From the NCBI RefSeq assembly GCF_005116505.1, contig NZ_SWBR01000002.1:682314-746313 (forward strand): 64,000 bases of DNA, given 5' to 3'. Every line of letters begins with the position of its first letter. Position 1 is the stretch's first letter. The position numbers were made by a program, and so were the translations under genes. The notes below the pieces were generated by a model. That model was not told the origin of the DNA. It searched no databases and worked only from the letters and a program-made list of their open reading frames with translations. This stretch comes from Pedobacter polaris (GTDB lineage: Bacteria > Bacteroidota > Bacteroidia > Sphingobacteriales > Sphingobacteriaceae). Shown piece by piece: positions 18,056 through 25,689 of this stretch.

Positions 18056-18160
18056 CTGAGCTTTTTGTCATTTAGAGCGCAGCGAAGAATCTATTTAGAT
18101 AAATTAAGGAATTAGATTCCTCCAAAGCCGGAATGACAAATCTATTTGGAATGACAAAGT
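18056..18160. repeat. Dispersed repeat (CTCCAAAGCCGGAATGACAAA type)
   Basis: The block contains TTAGATTCCTCCAAAGCCGGAATGACAAA and an inverted-looking left part with TGTCATTTAGAGCGCAGCGAAGAATC. Related sequences are at 26764-26842 and 38039-38087. It lies between the rlmF stop and the GH43 gene. Confidence 0.7.
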
Positions 18161-18163
18161 CGA

Positions 18164-19120
18164 TTACCAACTCTTAACCCAATCTTCTTGCTGTTTTTCG
18201 TTTAAGAAAGTCCAAGCTACAATTCGGGTTATTTTATTACCTGTAGACATTTCACTTGTTCTAATTTCAGTCACTTCTGCTCTCTCAAGCATTGCATATA
18301 TACCACCCAAATTTTCACTCTTAGAAACTAAACTCGTGAACCAGAAACATTGTGTTTTATAACTTTTACTTTCTTCAATCATCTTACCAACAAAAGCAAC
18401 TTCACCACCTTTTGTCCATAATTCGCTGTTTATACCACCAAAATTGAGGACTGGATTAGTATAATTTTTATTCCCTAAATTTCTATTTTTTCTTTGCGAG
18501 CCAGCATTTGCTTCTTCTGCGGAAGAATGGAAAGGAGGATTGCAAATTGTTAAATCGAATTTTTCTTCTTTATGAACGATATTCTTGAAAATATCCAATT
18601 TAGAAGGCTGTAGCCTAATCTCAACGTTCTTTTTTAAAGTTTGGTTGATTTCAATTATATTCTTTGCAGAACGGGTAGCAACTTCATCAATGTCAGAACC
18701 AACAAAATACCAACTATATTCCTGATGCCCAATAATTGGATAAACACAATTTGCTCCTACCCCAATATCCAAAACTTTAATCCTTTTTCCGGTAGGTATA
18801 TTTTGATGATTACAAGAGGCCAACAAATCTGCAGCATAATGTATATAATCTGCTCTTCCTGGTATTGGAGGGCACAGATATCCGTCAGGAATATCCCAAA
18901 AGTCGATTTGATAAAAATGCTTAAGTAAAGCCTTGTTTAAAGTTTTAACAGCCTGTGGATTAGCAAAGTCTATAGATTCATCTCCATATTTATTTACAGC
19001 AACAAAATCAGAGAGCTCCTTTACCGTCTCAGTTAAAGCTTTAAAATCATACCGAGATTTATGCTTGTTTCTAACATGCAAACTGCTTTTTTCTGTTGGA
19101 AAATTTTTCTTCTTTTCCAT
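18164..19120 (-). CDS. rlmF: 23S rRNA (adenine(1618)-N6)-methyltransferase
   Basis: This 318-residue methyltransferase has the SAM-binding DIGVGANC at 118-125 and the N6-adenine catalytic motif NPPF at 194-197. The surrounding segments (ALLKHFY, WDIPDGYLCPPIPGRADYIHY and NLGNKNY) match RlmF. It methylates A1618 of 23S rRNA. Its ATG overlaps the stop of the upstream gene by one base, so translation of the two is coupled. The N-terminal basic stretch is usual for the family. Confidence 0.93.
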   Translation of the reverse strand: MEKKKNFPTEKSSLHVRNKHKSRYDFKALTETVKELSDFVAVNKYGDESIDFANPQAVKTLNKALLKHFYQIDFWDIPDGYLCPPIPGRADYIHYAADLLASCNHQNIPTGKRIKVLDIGVGANCVYPIIGHQEYSWYFVGSDIDEVATRSAKNIIEINQTLKKNVEIRLQPSKLDIFKNIVHKEEKFDLTICNPPFHSSAEEANAGSQRKNRNLGNKNYTNPVLNFGGINSELWTKGGEVAFVGKMIEESKSYKTQCFWFTSLVSKSENLGGIYAMLERAEVTEIRTSEMSTGNKITRIVAWTFLNEKQQEDWVKSW

Positions 19121-20433
19121 TAAGCAGTTTTTACATCATCCTCGCTATAATCTTTAATATCAGTAATGTACCCATTAATCAATAAGAAATCAAATAGCGG
19201 TTTAGCGTCTGGTGTAACCGGCATATTAGAGGTAGAAATTACAGTATTTGTCTTTTTATCCATGAAAGGATAAGCGAAAAGCTTTACATTTTTCGTAAAC
19301 ATATCACTTACATAGGCAAGCAGCTGACTTGAATAATCTTCACCAAAATTGGTTGAGTTAAATACAAATTTAAGGTTATTGATATTAGTAGAGATCCCAA
19401 CACTTTTTGGTCTACAGCGATCTAAGTATTTGGCCAATCTATGGTTACGTGTAAAATTAGAAACAATAACCAAGTTCCCAGTTTTGCACATATCTTCTGC
19501 TCTTTTCGCTACTGATTCTAAATCAATATCATCTGGTGTTTCTTGCTGGTCTGTTAAAACATTGGTTAATAAAACTTCAATCATTACGCTCAAATTACCA
19601 GGTTCTACATTATTTGTACGTGTAAATTGCTCAGTAGCTTTATTAAACAGGTTAAAGTTCGGATTAGATTTTTGTCCAAATTTAGTCCGTAAAATCATGA
19701 TATCCTTTTTATATAAAAGATCTTTAGCTTGTCTTGGGTGACCATCCGCATCAAAAATTGCAGCTGCAGAAAAATCTTTCATAATTAAATAAAGATTTAG
19801 TAACGTGTTGTTCACTTCACCAAAAGCTGGACCTTGAACAGAAATTAAATCTATTTCTACAGAACCTACAGTTAAGTTATCAACTAATGATTCTATCATC
19901 ACCTTTGGTTCATTATGATGGTAAAAAGCTGCGTAAACTAAATTTACCCCAATAATGCCCAATACCCGTTGTTGCATATTAACATCGGTATCAAATAAAC
20001 GAATATGAAAAAATATTTCATTTGGTAACCCACCCGGCTCTGTTTGGAAACGAATACCAACCCAACCGTGAGGCTCATTTGTACGTTTAAAATTTAAAGT
20101 AGTAACGGTATTAGCAAAAGCAAAAAAAGTACGATTTTCATATTTTTCTCCATGCAAACGCTCGTTTAACAAGCTAAATTCATGTTCTAACATACGTAAA
20201 AGCCTATTCTGACTTACATATCTTCCAGAAGCTTCAGCACCATAAATGGCATCACTAAAAGTCATATCATAAGCAGACATTGTTTTAGCAACGGTACCTG
20301 CAGCAGCACCAGCAGTAAAAAAATTACGAGCAACTTCTTGTCCAGCACCTATTTCTGCAAATGTGCCGTAAATTTTTTCGTTTAAATTTATTTTTAGTGC
20401 CTTACGCTTGGTATCAAGGATTTCTCTTTCCAT
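19120..20433 (-). CDS. Conserved cytoplasmic protein of unknown function, coupled to rlmF
   Basis: This 437-residue protein has no signal peptide and no membrane segment. Its N-terminus is rich in small residues (YGTFAEIGAGQEVARNFF, then AGAAAGTVAKTMSAYDM), a stretch I recognise as strongly conserved in Bacteroidota proteins. Automatic pipelines have labelled such proteins as TonB-dependent receptor or nicotinate-nucleotide adenylyltransferase, and neither label fits what is seen: there is no barrel and no HxGH motif. The central part mixes alpha and beta, and the last third contains a Cys-Arg-Pro (DRCRPKSVGIS). Its stop overlaps the rlmF start. I do not assign a function. Confidence 0.85.
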   Translation of the reverse strand: MEREILDTKRKALKINLNEKIYGTFAEIGAGQEVARNFFTAGAAAGTVAKTMSAYDMTFSDAIYGAEASGRYVSQNRLLRMLEHEFSLLNERLHGEKYENRTFFAFANTVTTLNFKRTNEPHGWVGIRFQTEPGGLPNEIFFHIRLFDTDVNMQQRVLGIIGVNLVYAAFYHHNEPKVMIESLVDNLTVGSVEIDLISVQGPAFGEVNNTLLNLYLIMKDFSAAAIFDADGHPRQAKDLLYKKDIMILRTKFGQKSNPNFNLFNKATEQFTRTNNVEPGNLSVMIEVLLTNVLTDQQETPDDIDLESVAKRAEDMCKTGNLVIVSNFTRNHRLAKYLDRCRPKSVGISTNINNLKFVFNSTNFGEDYSSQLLAYVSDMFTKNVKLFAYPFMDKKTNTVISTSNMPVTPDAKPLFDFLLINGYITDIKDYSEDDVKTA

Positions 20434-20437
20434 GATG

Positions 20438-20445
20438 CAAAGGTA
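20438..20445 (-). promoter_or_regulatory. -7 promoter element (TACCTTTG) for the 437-aa gene and rlmF
   Basis: On the minus strand TACCTTTG ends five bases before the ATG at 20433. If used, transcription would begin at or next to the start codon, giving a leaderless message. No good -33 element was seen. Confidence 0.35.
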
Positions 20446-20454
20446 ATAAATTGG

Positions 20455-20523
20455 TTCATTAGTTCATTCGTATCATTGGTTCATTAAATCTCCCAGCCCA
20501 ATGAACTAATGACTAATGAACTA
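20455..20523. repeat. Intergenic repeat rich in GGTTCATTAG/CTAATGAAC
   Basis: GGTTCATTAGTTCATT and GGTTCATTAAAT at the left face CAATGAACTAATGACTAATGAAC at the right, forming an imperfect palindrome. A partial copy (ATTGGTTCATTAGCTAAC) lies just after yajQ near 16392. Confidence 0.6.
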
Positions 20524-20535
20524 TAAAAGACAAAA

Positions 20536-20557
20536 GGCGATATCTTTCAATATCGCC
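20536..20557 (-). terminator. Terminator of the Hsp20 gene
   Basis: GGCGATAT and ATATCGCC form a perfect 8-base stem with a six-base loop; on the minus strand it is followed by TTTTG. It lies just after the Hsp20 stop codon. Confidence 0.75.
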
Positions 20558-20591
20558 TCTGTCAACCTTAAACTTAAATCAAACTATTGTA

Positions 20592-21023
20592 TTATGAAAC
20601 TACAATTTCTTTATGTGCTTGTTTTGTGTCATCTAACTTACCAATAGTGATATATAAAATCCCATTGATATATTCTGCACTTATTTTATCCGCATCAACT
20701 CCTTCTGGCAAAACAAATGATCTAGCAAATGAGTTGTATTCAAATTCTTTACGGGTATAATCTTTTTGTGTATCGGTAGCTACTTTTTTCTCGGCCCAAA
20801 CAGAAAGATTATCTTTTTTTAAATCAATTTTAAAGTCTTCCTTGTTTAAGCCCGGAGCTGCTAACTCAATTTTATATTCGTTTGCGCTCTCATAAATATT
20901 TACATTAGGCACTTTATTTACAACGTAATTTTTATTTAACGCATCGCTAAACAAAGAATCGAAAACATTGTTAAAGTAAGGGGCTGTGTTTCTAGTTTTG
21001 TTGTTAAATTTTACTAAAGTCAT
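20592..21023 (-). CDS. Hsp20/alpha-crystallin small heat-shock protein
   Basis: This 143-residue protein has an alpha-crystallin domain from about residue 36 to 132 (PNVNIYESANEYKIELAAPGL, split here; then RSFVLPEGVDADKISAEYINGILYITIGK) with the family signature A-x-x-x-N-G-(I/V)-L. It is an ATP-independent chaperone that holds unfolded proteins. The frame extends upstream to 21074, but a strong Shine-Dalgarno sequence GGAGGAAA directly precedes ATG 21023, which fixes the start there. The C-terminal I-x-I-like motif is weak (HKEIVVS). Confidence 0.93.
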   Translation of the reverse strand: MTLVKFNNKTRNTAPYFNNVFDSLFSDALNKNYVVNKVPNVNIYESANEYKIELAAPGLNKEDFKIDLKKDNLSVWAEKKVATDTQKDYTRKEFEYNSFARSFVLPEGVDADKISAEYINGILYITIGKLDDTKQAHKEIVVS

Positions 21024-21028
21024 TTTTA

Positions 21029-21036
21029 TTTCCTCC
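21029..21036 (-). promoter_or_regulatory. Strong Shine-Dalgarno sequence before hsp20
   Basis: On the minus strand GGAGGAAA lies five bases before the Hsp20 ATG. This is one of few clear anti-SD matches in the window and it decides between the two possible starts of the gene. Confidence 0.75.
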
Positions 21037-21097
21037 GTTATTTTATTTTTTAAATTATAATTGTTCATATTCAAACCTTATTCCAAAGTATATATTT

Positions 21098-21592
21098 ATG
21101 TTTTTTAAGTCATTTTGGCGCAAAAAAGAAACAACACCAGACAAAAAGTCAGTAGAACTCAATAATACTGATAGTTATAAGTATAAAACGAGTCTAGAAA
21201 TGCGTTTTGCTGATTTAGATATGATGGGTCATGTAAACAATGCTATCTATTTCACTTACATGGAAATGGGTAGAACAAAATATTGGAAACACGCCATTAA
21301 ATGGGACTGGCATAAAACGGGAGTTGTAATTGGAAAAGCTTCTATAGATTATATTGCCCCGATATTTTTAGATGATAAGATACATATCTATGTTAAAACA
21401 TCGAGGATTGGAACAACTAGTTTTGATTTGGATTATCTTATTGTTAAAGAGATTAATGGAAAAGAAGTGGTTTGTAGTAGAGGCAAAACAGTTTGTGTAG
21501 CGTTTGATTACACCACAAAAAAACCAGCTCCAATTCCGGATAAGGAAAGAGAAAAAATGATAAGTTTTGAGCAGTTACCCCCAACCCCCTAA
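21098..21592 (+). CDS. Acyl-CoA thioesterase, 4HBT hotdog fold
   Basis: This 164-residue hotdog-fold protein has the 4-hydroxybenzoyl-CoA thioesterase pattern RFADLDMMGHVNNAIYFTYME (catalytic Asp near 40) followed by the long helix and VVIGKASIDYIAPIFLDD. It probably cleaves acyl-CoA esters in the cytoplasm; chain length preference is unknown. Its last six residues (QLPPTP) and stop codon are supplied by the palindromic repeat at 21578-21639. The gene faces the FAD oxidase gene tail to tail. Confidence 0.85.
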   Translation: MFFKSFWRKKETTPDKKSVELNNTDSYKYKTSLEMRFADLDMMGHVNNAIYFTYMEMGRTKYWKHAIKWDWHKTGVVIGKASIDYIAPIFLDDKIHIYVKTSRIGTTSFDLDYLIVKEINGKEVVCSRGKTVCVAFDYTTKKPAPIPDKEREKMISFEQLPPTP

Positions 21593-21639
21593 GGGGGCTT
21601 ATTCCATGAACACCAGCCCCTTTAGGGATTTGGAGTTGG
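21578..21639. repeat. CCCCAACCCCCTAA palindromic repeat spanning two convergent stop codons
   Basis: CCAACCCCCTAAGGGGGCTT on the left is matched by an imperfect inverted copy AGCCCCTTTAGGGATTTGGAGTTGG on the right. The left half encodes the end of the thioesterase and the right half encodes the end of the FAD oxidase. As a hairpin it can also end transcription from both sides. Confidence 0.8.
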
Positions 21640-23034
21640 TGTGATTTTACCAGGATTTAAAATTCCTTTGGGGTCAAAAACCGCTTTAATGCTACGCATT
21701 AGATTAAGATGGATTTCACTGTACTTAATTGGCATATAATCTTTTTGCACCAAACCTATACCATGCTCTCCAGAAATTGTACCACCTAGAGCAGTTGTCA
21801 ATTCGAAGATTTCAACAATCCCATCTTTCAACCTATGTTTCCAATCTTCATCGCTCATACCCGCTTTGATGATATTAATATGCAAATTACCATCGCCTGC
21901 GTGACCGTAACAAACACTTTCAAAACCATATCTGGCACCAATTTCTTTAATTCCATTTACTAGTTTAGGCAATGCCGCTCTTGGCACAACTGTATCTTCT
22001 TCTTTATAAACTGAATTTGATTTTACAGATTCTGCCATCGTTCTCCGCATACGCCAAATTTCTTCTTTTTGTTGTGAGGTATCTGCAAATAAAACTTCTG
22101 TACACCCAAATTCTTCTAATACCATGTTTACTTTTTCACAATCTTTAAATATGGTATCCAAATCGTCACCATCAAATTCTATCATTAAAAAAGCATTTAC
22201 ATCATCTTTTAAATCAAATTTAATATCATCAAATTTAATTACCCACTCTACCCCTTTCCGCTCCATAAACTCTAAAGCTGAAGGTGTAATACCAGCCCTA
22301 AAAATTGCAGAAACAGCAGCACATGCCTGTTCATTTGTACTAAAAGAACCTAACATTAAAACACTTTGGCTTACCGCAGGAATAAGTTTGGTTACAATTT
22401 TTGTTACCACGGCTAATGTACCTTCAGAACCAATCATCAACTGTGTTAAATTGTAGCCAGAAGCATATTTTAAAGTATTTGCACCTGTCCATATAATGTC
22501 TCCATTTGCCAATACAACTTCTAGGTTAAGGATATATTCCCTAATAGTTCCGTACTTTACTACTCTTGGTCCACCAGAACCGTGAGCCACATTACCACCA
22601 ATAAAACATGAACCCTTACTACTTGGGTCAACTGGGTAAAGTAAGCCTTTTGCTGCTACAGCATTCATAAACTCCTCAGTAATTACACCAGGTTCTACTG
22701 TAGCCTGTAAATTATCTGTATCGATATCAATAATAGCTTTAAACTTTTCCATTGACAATAAAACACCACCATAAATTGGTAAAGCTGCACCACTTAGCCC
22801 CGTTCCGCCACCACGTGGGGTAACAGGAACAGCGTAATGATTACAAATTTTTAGCAAAGCTGATACAGCTATAGTATCCGTAGGTTTCACTACAACCTCT
22901 GGAAAATATTTTAAATCTTCAGTTTCATCATGTGCATAATTGGCTAAAGAATCATCATCAATAAACACATTTTCTTTACCGATAGCATTTTCAATTTCTG
23001 CTAAAATAGCATTGGTTATTTTGGTGTATTCCAT
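21622..23034 (-). CDS. FAD-linked oxidase, glycolate oxidase GlcD / D-lactate dehydrogenase type
   Basis: This 470-residue flavoprotein has the PCMH-type FAD-binding domain (PRGGGTGLSGAALP near 74-87 and VDPSSKGSCFIGGNVAHGSGG, split by position, near 135-155) and a C-terminal FAD-oxidase C domain ending with the HAGDGNLHINI and SGEHGIG motifs. The family oxidises 2-hydroxy acids such as glycolate or D-lactate. GlcE/GlcF partners are not seen, so a single-subunit D-lactate dehydrogenase is also possible. The last residues TPTPNP and the stop come from a palindromic repeat. It follows folB by two bases. Confidence 0.88.
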   Translation of the reverse strand: MEYTKITNAILAEIENAIGKENVFIDDDSLANYAHDETEDLKYFPEVVVKPTDTIAVSALLKICNHYAVPVTPRGGGTGLSGAALPIYGGVLLSMEKFKAIIDIDTDNLQATVEPGVITEEFMNAVAAKGLLYPVDPSSKGSCFIGGNVAHGSGGPRVVKYGTIREYILNLEVVLANGDIIWTGANTLKYASGYNLTQLMIGSEGTLAVVTKIVTKLIPAVSQSVLMLGSFSTNEQACAAVSAIFRAGITPSALEFMERKGVEWVIKFDDIKFDLKDDVNAFLMIEFDGDDLDTIFKDCEKVNMVLEEFGCTEVLFADTSQQKEEIWRMRRTMAESVKSNSVYKEEDTVVPRAALPKLVNGIKEIGARYGFESVCYGHAGDGNLHINIIKAGMSDEDWKHRLKDGIVEIFELTTALGGTISGEHGIGLVQKDYMPIKYSEIHLNLMRSIKAVFDPKGILNPGKITPTPNP

Positions 23035-23036
23035 TT

Positions 23037-23399
23037 TTATTTTTGGGAAGTATAACTTAGTTGTACAAATGAATGGCCTATTTCTCCTGGCATAGGCGGA
23101 TGTAGTTTTTTAATTCCAACTACTGCTGTTGTTACAAAAGGATAGATAGAAATTAACTGGTCCAATATATTTTTAACAACGGTTTCTAAAAGTTTCTGCG
23201 TATTTTTCATTTCAGCAGTAACTACCGTATTTATAACTTCATAATTTACAGTAAACTCCAACTCTTCAGTATTACCTTTTGGCGTAAAAGTTACCTCTAC
23301 ATCTACCAAAAAATGATTTCCAATGAGCTGTTCTTCGGGATAAAACCCATGATAGGCATGAAATTTAACTTCTTTTAGCGCTACAGTTTGTACAAACAT
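23037..23399 (-). CDS. folB: Dihydroneopterin aldolase
   Basis: This 120-residue protein begins MFVQTVALKEVKFHAYHGFYPEEQ, which contains the FolB substrate site (HAYHG) and the Glu that anchors the pterin. The second half has the TVVKNILDQLISIYP helix and VGIKKLHPPMPG with the catalytic Lys. It splits dihydroneopterin to 6-hydroxymethyl-dihydropterin in folate synthesis. It is the first gene of a two-gene unit with the FAD oxidase. The functional link between them is unclear. Confidence 0.93.
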   Translation of the reverse strand: MFVQTVALKEVKFHAYHGFYPEEQLIGNHFLVDVEVTFTPKGNTEELEFTVNYEVINTVVTAEMKNTQKLLETVVKNILDQLISIYPFVTTAVVGIKKLHPPMPGEIGHSFVQLSYTSQK

Positions 23400-23431
23400 T
23401 AGGTTTAAATTATTTAAAGCAATATTCTGCG

Positions 23432-23439
23432 CAAAATTA
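23432..23439 (-). promoter_or_regulatory. -7 promoter element (TAATTTTG) for folB
   Basis: On the minus strand TAATTTTG lies 33 bases before the folB start. It shares the 125-base divergent region with the acyl-CoA dehydrogenase promoter. Confidence 0.45.
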
Positions 23440-23479
23440 ATTTTTTGCTCGGTTTTTACTAGTCATTACACTAAATTAT

Positions 23480-23487
23480 TACCTTTG
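23480..23487 (+). promoter_or_regulatory. -7 promoter element (TACCTTTG) for the acyl-CoA dehydrogenase
   Basis: TACCTTTG fits the -7 consensus and lies 37 bases before ATG 23525. No convincing -33 element was found. Confidence 0.45.
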
Positions 23488-23524
23488 GAACATTCACTTT
23501 GCTTAATCAAATATAGTGTAAAAC

Positions 23525-24715
23525 ATGAATAAATCAGCTAAGAAAGACCTTTACGAAGCACCAGATTATTATCAATTGGATGAACTTTTATCTGAAGAAC
23601 ACCTTTTAATTCGCTCAACCGTAAGAGATTGGGTGAAGAAAGAGGTAAGTCCTATTATTGAAGATTATGCACAGAGAGCAGAGTTCCCTAAACATTTAAT
23701 AAAAGGTTTAGGGGAGATTGGTGCATTTGGACCTACAATTCCAGTGGAATATGGTGGAGCCGGTTTAGATTATACCGCATATGGTATTATTATGCAAGAA
23801 ATTGAGCGTGGCGATTCAGGTATCCGTTCTACAGCATCGGTTCAGGGATCATTAGTAATGTACCCTATTTATGCTTATGGTACTGAAGAACAACGCAAAA
23901 AATATTTACCAAAATTAGCCACAGGCGAATTAATGGGTTGTTTTGGTTTAACAGAACCAGATCATGGATCTAATCCGGGTGGTATGGTTACTAATATTAA
24001 AGATAAAGGCGATCATTTTTTATTAAATGGAGCAAAAATGTGGATTTCTAATGCTCCTTTTGCAGATATTGCTGTAGTTTGGGCAAAAGACGAAGAAGGA
24101 AAAATCCGTGGAATGGTTGTAGAGCGTGGAATGGAAGGTTTCACCACACCAGAAACACATGGCAAATGGAGCTTAAGAGCTTCGGCTACTGGCGAATTAG
24201 TTTTCGACAATGTTAAGGTTCCAAAAGAAAATATTTTCCCTGATATTAAAGGTTTAAAAGGACCTTTAGGTTGTTTAAATCAAGCTCGTTATGGTATTGC
24301 TTGGGGCGCTTTAGGTGCTGCAATGGATTGTTACGATACTGCTCTTCGTTATTCAAAAGAACGTGTTCAGTTCGGCAGACCAATTGGTGGTTTCCAGTTA
24401 CAACAAAAGAAATTGGCTGAAATGATTACAGAAATCACAAAAGGTCAATTATTAGTTTGGCGCTTAGGAACATTAAAAAGTGAGAATAGAGCTACTGCAG
24501 AACAGATTTCGATGGCCAAACGTAACAGTGTAGAAATTGCTTTAGATATAGCTAGAAATGCTCGCCAAATGTTAGGCGGAATGGGAATAACTGGCGAATA
24601 CTCTATCATGCGCCACATGATGAATTTAGAATCTGTAGTAACTTACGAAGGAACTCATGATGTTCATTTATTAATAACTGGAATGGATGTGACTGGATTA
24701 AATGCATTTAAATAA
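23525..24715 (+). CDS. Acyl-CoA dehydrogenase, glutaryl-CoA dehydrogenase-like
   Basis: This 396-residue flavoenzyme has the acyl-CoA dehydrogenase signatures CFGLTEPDHGSNPGGM and WISNAPFADIAVVWAK, and the catalytic Glu375 in the sequence TYEGTHDVHLL. That placement, with YEGTHD near the C-terminus, is the arrangement of glutaryl-CoA dehydrogenase and relatives rather than of short-chain enzymes. It oxidises an acyl-CoA to the enoyl-CoA and passes electrons to ETF. Whether the substrate is glutaryl-CoA cannot be settled; the decarboxylation-specific residues need an alignment. It is a single gene. Confidence 0.88.
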   Translation: MNKSAKKDLYEAPDYYQLDELLSEEHLLIRSTVRDWVKKEVSPIIEDYAQRAEFPKHLIKGLGEIGAFGPTIPVEYGGAGLDYTAYGIIMQEIERGDSGIRSTASVQGSLVMYPIYAYGTEEQRKKYLPKLATGELMGCFGLTEPDHGSNPGGMVTNIKDKGDHFLLNGAKMWISNAPFADIAVVWAKDEEGKIRGMVVERGMEGFTTPETHGKWSLRASATGELVFDNVKVPKENIFPDIKGLKGPLGCLNQARYGIAWGALGAAMDCYDTALRYSKERVQFGRPIGGFQLQQKKLAEMITEITKGQLLVWRLGTLKSENRATAEQISMAKRNSVEIALDIARNARQMLGGMGITGEYSIMRHMMNLESVVTYEGTHDVHLLITGMDVTGLNAFK

Positions 24716-24871
24716 GGAGTAGGATAGTGTGATTTTCAGGGAGAAGAGCTGATTTTATAATTGAAAATCAAATAGTGGTTGAACCTAAAGCTTAATCAAT
24801 TTAGAAAATACACATTTAGCCTAAGCCAAAAATTATGTTGTTGCCTATAAGTTTCCTATTTGATTATTAAT

Positions 24872-24879
24872 TAATTTTG
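24872..24879 (+). promoter_or_regulatory. -7 promoter element (TAATTTTG) for the SRPBCC gene
   Basis: TAATTTTG lies 57 bases before ATG 24937 and overlaps a TTG from which the longest frame would begin. The overlap argues for the downstream ATG as the start. Confidence 0.45.
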
Positions 24880-24936
24880 GTTCAACAAGCTTCCAATTTA
24901 AAAGGTGTACAATTCAAACAACAAAACTTAATCCTG

Positions 24937-25323
24937 ATGAAAACATTTAAAAAATATATACCACTTCCAGCACCTCCTGATGAGGTTTACTTGGCATTAA
25001 CTAAGCCTCAAAGTATTCAATTATGGACCGGTGCCGAGGTAGAATTTACTGAAGAGGCAGGAACTGAATTTTCATTTTGGGAAGGTGATATTGTTGGAAA
25101 AAATATTGAATTTGAACCCAACAAAAAGATTGTTCAGCAATGGTATTTTGGAGATGAAGGTGAGCCATCAATCGTAACCATTAAACTGCATGAAGACAAA
25201 AAAGGAACATCTTTAGAGTTTAGCCAAACAAATATACCAGATGAAGATTATAAAGAATTTACTGAAGGCATTGAAGAATATTTTTTAGGTGGATTAGCAG
25301 ACTTTTTTGAAATTGAATACTAA
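24937..25323 (+). CDS. SRPBCC/START-like domain protein (AHSA1 family)
   Basis: This 128-residue protein has the AHSA1-like pattern: the N-terminal strand PLPAPPDEVYLALTKPQSIQ, then LWTGAEVEF, FSFWEGDIVGKNIEFEPNKK and a C-terminal helix FTEGIEEYFLGGLADFF. The fold encloses a hydrophobic cavity; the ligand or client is unknown. The frame can be extended to a TTG at 24877, but that codon lies in a -7 promoter motif, so ATG 24937 is preferred. The stop overlaps the next start by one base. Confidence 0.82.
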   Translation: MKTFKKYIPLPAPPDEVYLALTKPQSIQLWTGAEVEFTEEAGTEFSFWEGDIVGKNIEFEPNKKIVQQWYFGDEGEPSIVTIKLHEDKKGTSLEFSQTNIPDEDYKEFTEGIEEYFLGGLADFFEIEY

Positions 25324-25679
25324 TGTTAAGTGATTTAGATAACTTTTACCTGCGGTATGAGGAACCTACAAGAGGTTGCTTGTTAACTTTAAGGGATGTT
25401 ATCCTAAAACATAATGTAAACATTACTGCAGAATGGAAGTATAAACTTCCATTTTTTTGTTTTAAAGGGAAAATGCTCTGCTATTTATGGTTGCATAAAA
25501 AATATAAAAAACCCTACATAGGTTTTGTTGATGGAAATTTGATTAAGCACGAAGATTTATTACAAGAAAAACGAGCCAGAATGAAAATTTTATTAATAGA
25601 TGAAAACAGCAATTTACCCATTGAAAAAATTAACGATATCTTAGCTTCTGCCATATATATTTGTACAACAAAGAATTAA
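25323..25679 (+). CDS. DUF1801 domain protein
   Basis: This 118-residue protein has the DUF1801/YdhG-like core: an N-terminal helical segment, AEWKYKLPFFCFKGKMLCYLWLH (split by position) and a final helix. The family is related in fold to frataxin-like domains; its function is unknown. Translation is coupled to the SRPBCC gene by a one-base overlap, so the two proteins probably work together. Confidence 0.8.
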   Translation: MLSDLDNFYLRYEEPTRGCLLTLRDVILKHNVNITAEWKYKLPFFCFKGKMLCYLWLHKKYKKPYIGFVDGNLIKHEDLLQEKRARMKILLIDENSNLPIEKINDILASAIYICTTKN

Positions 25680-25689
25680 TTATGCTTTC

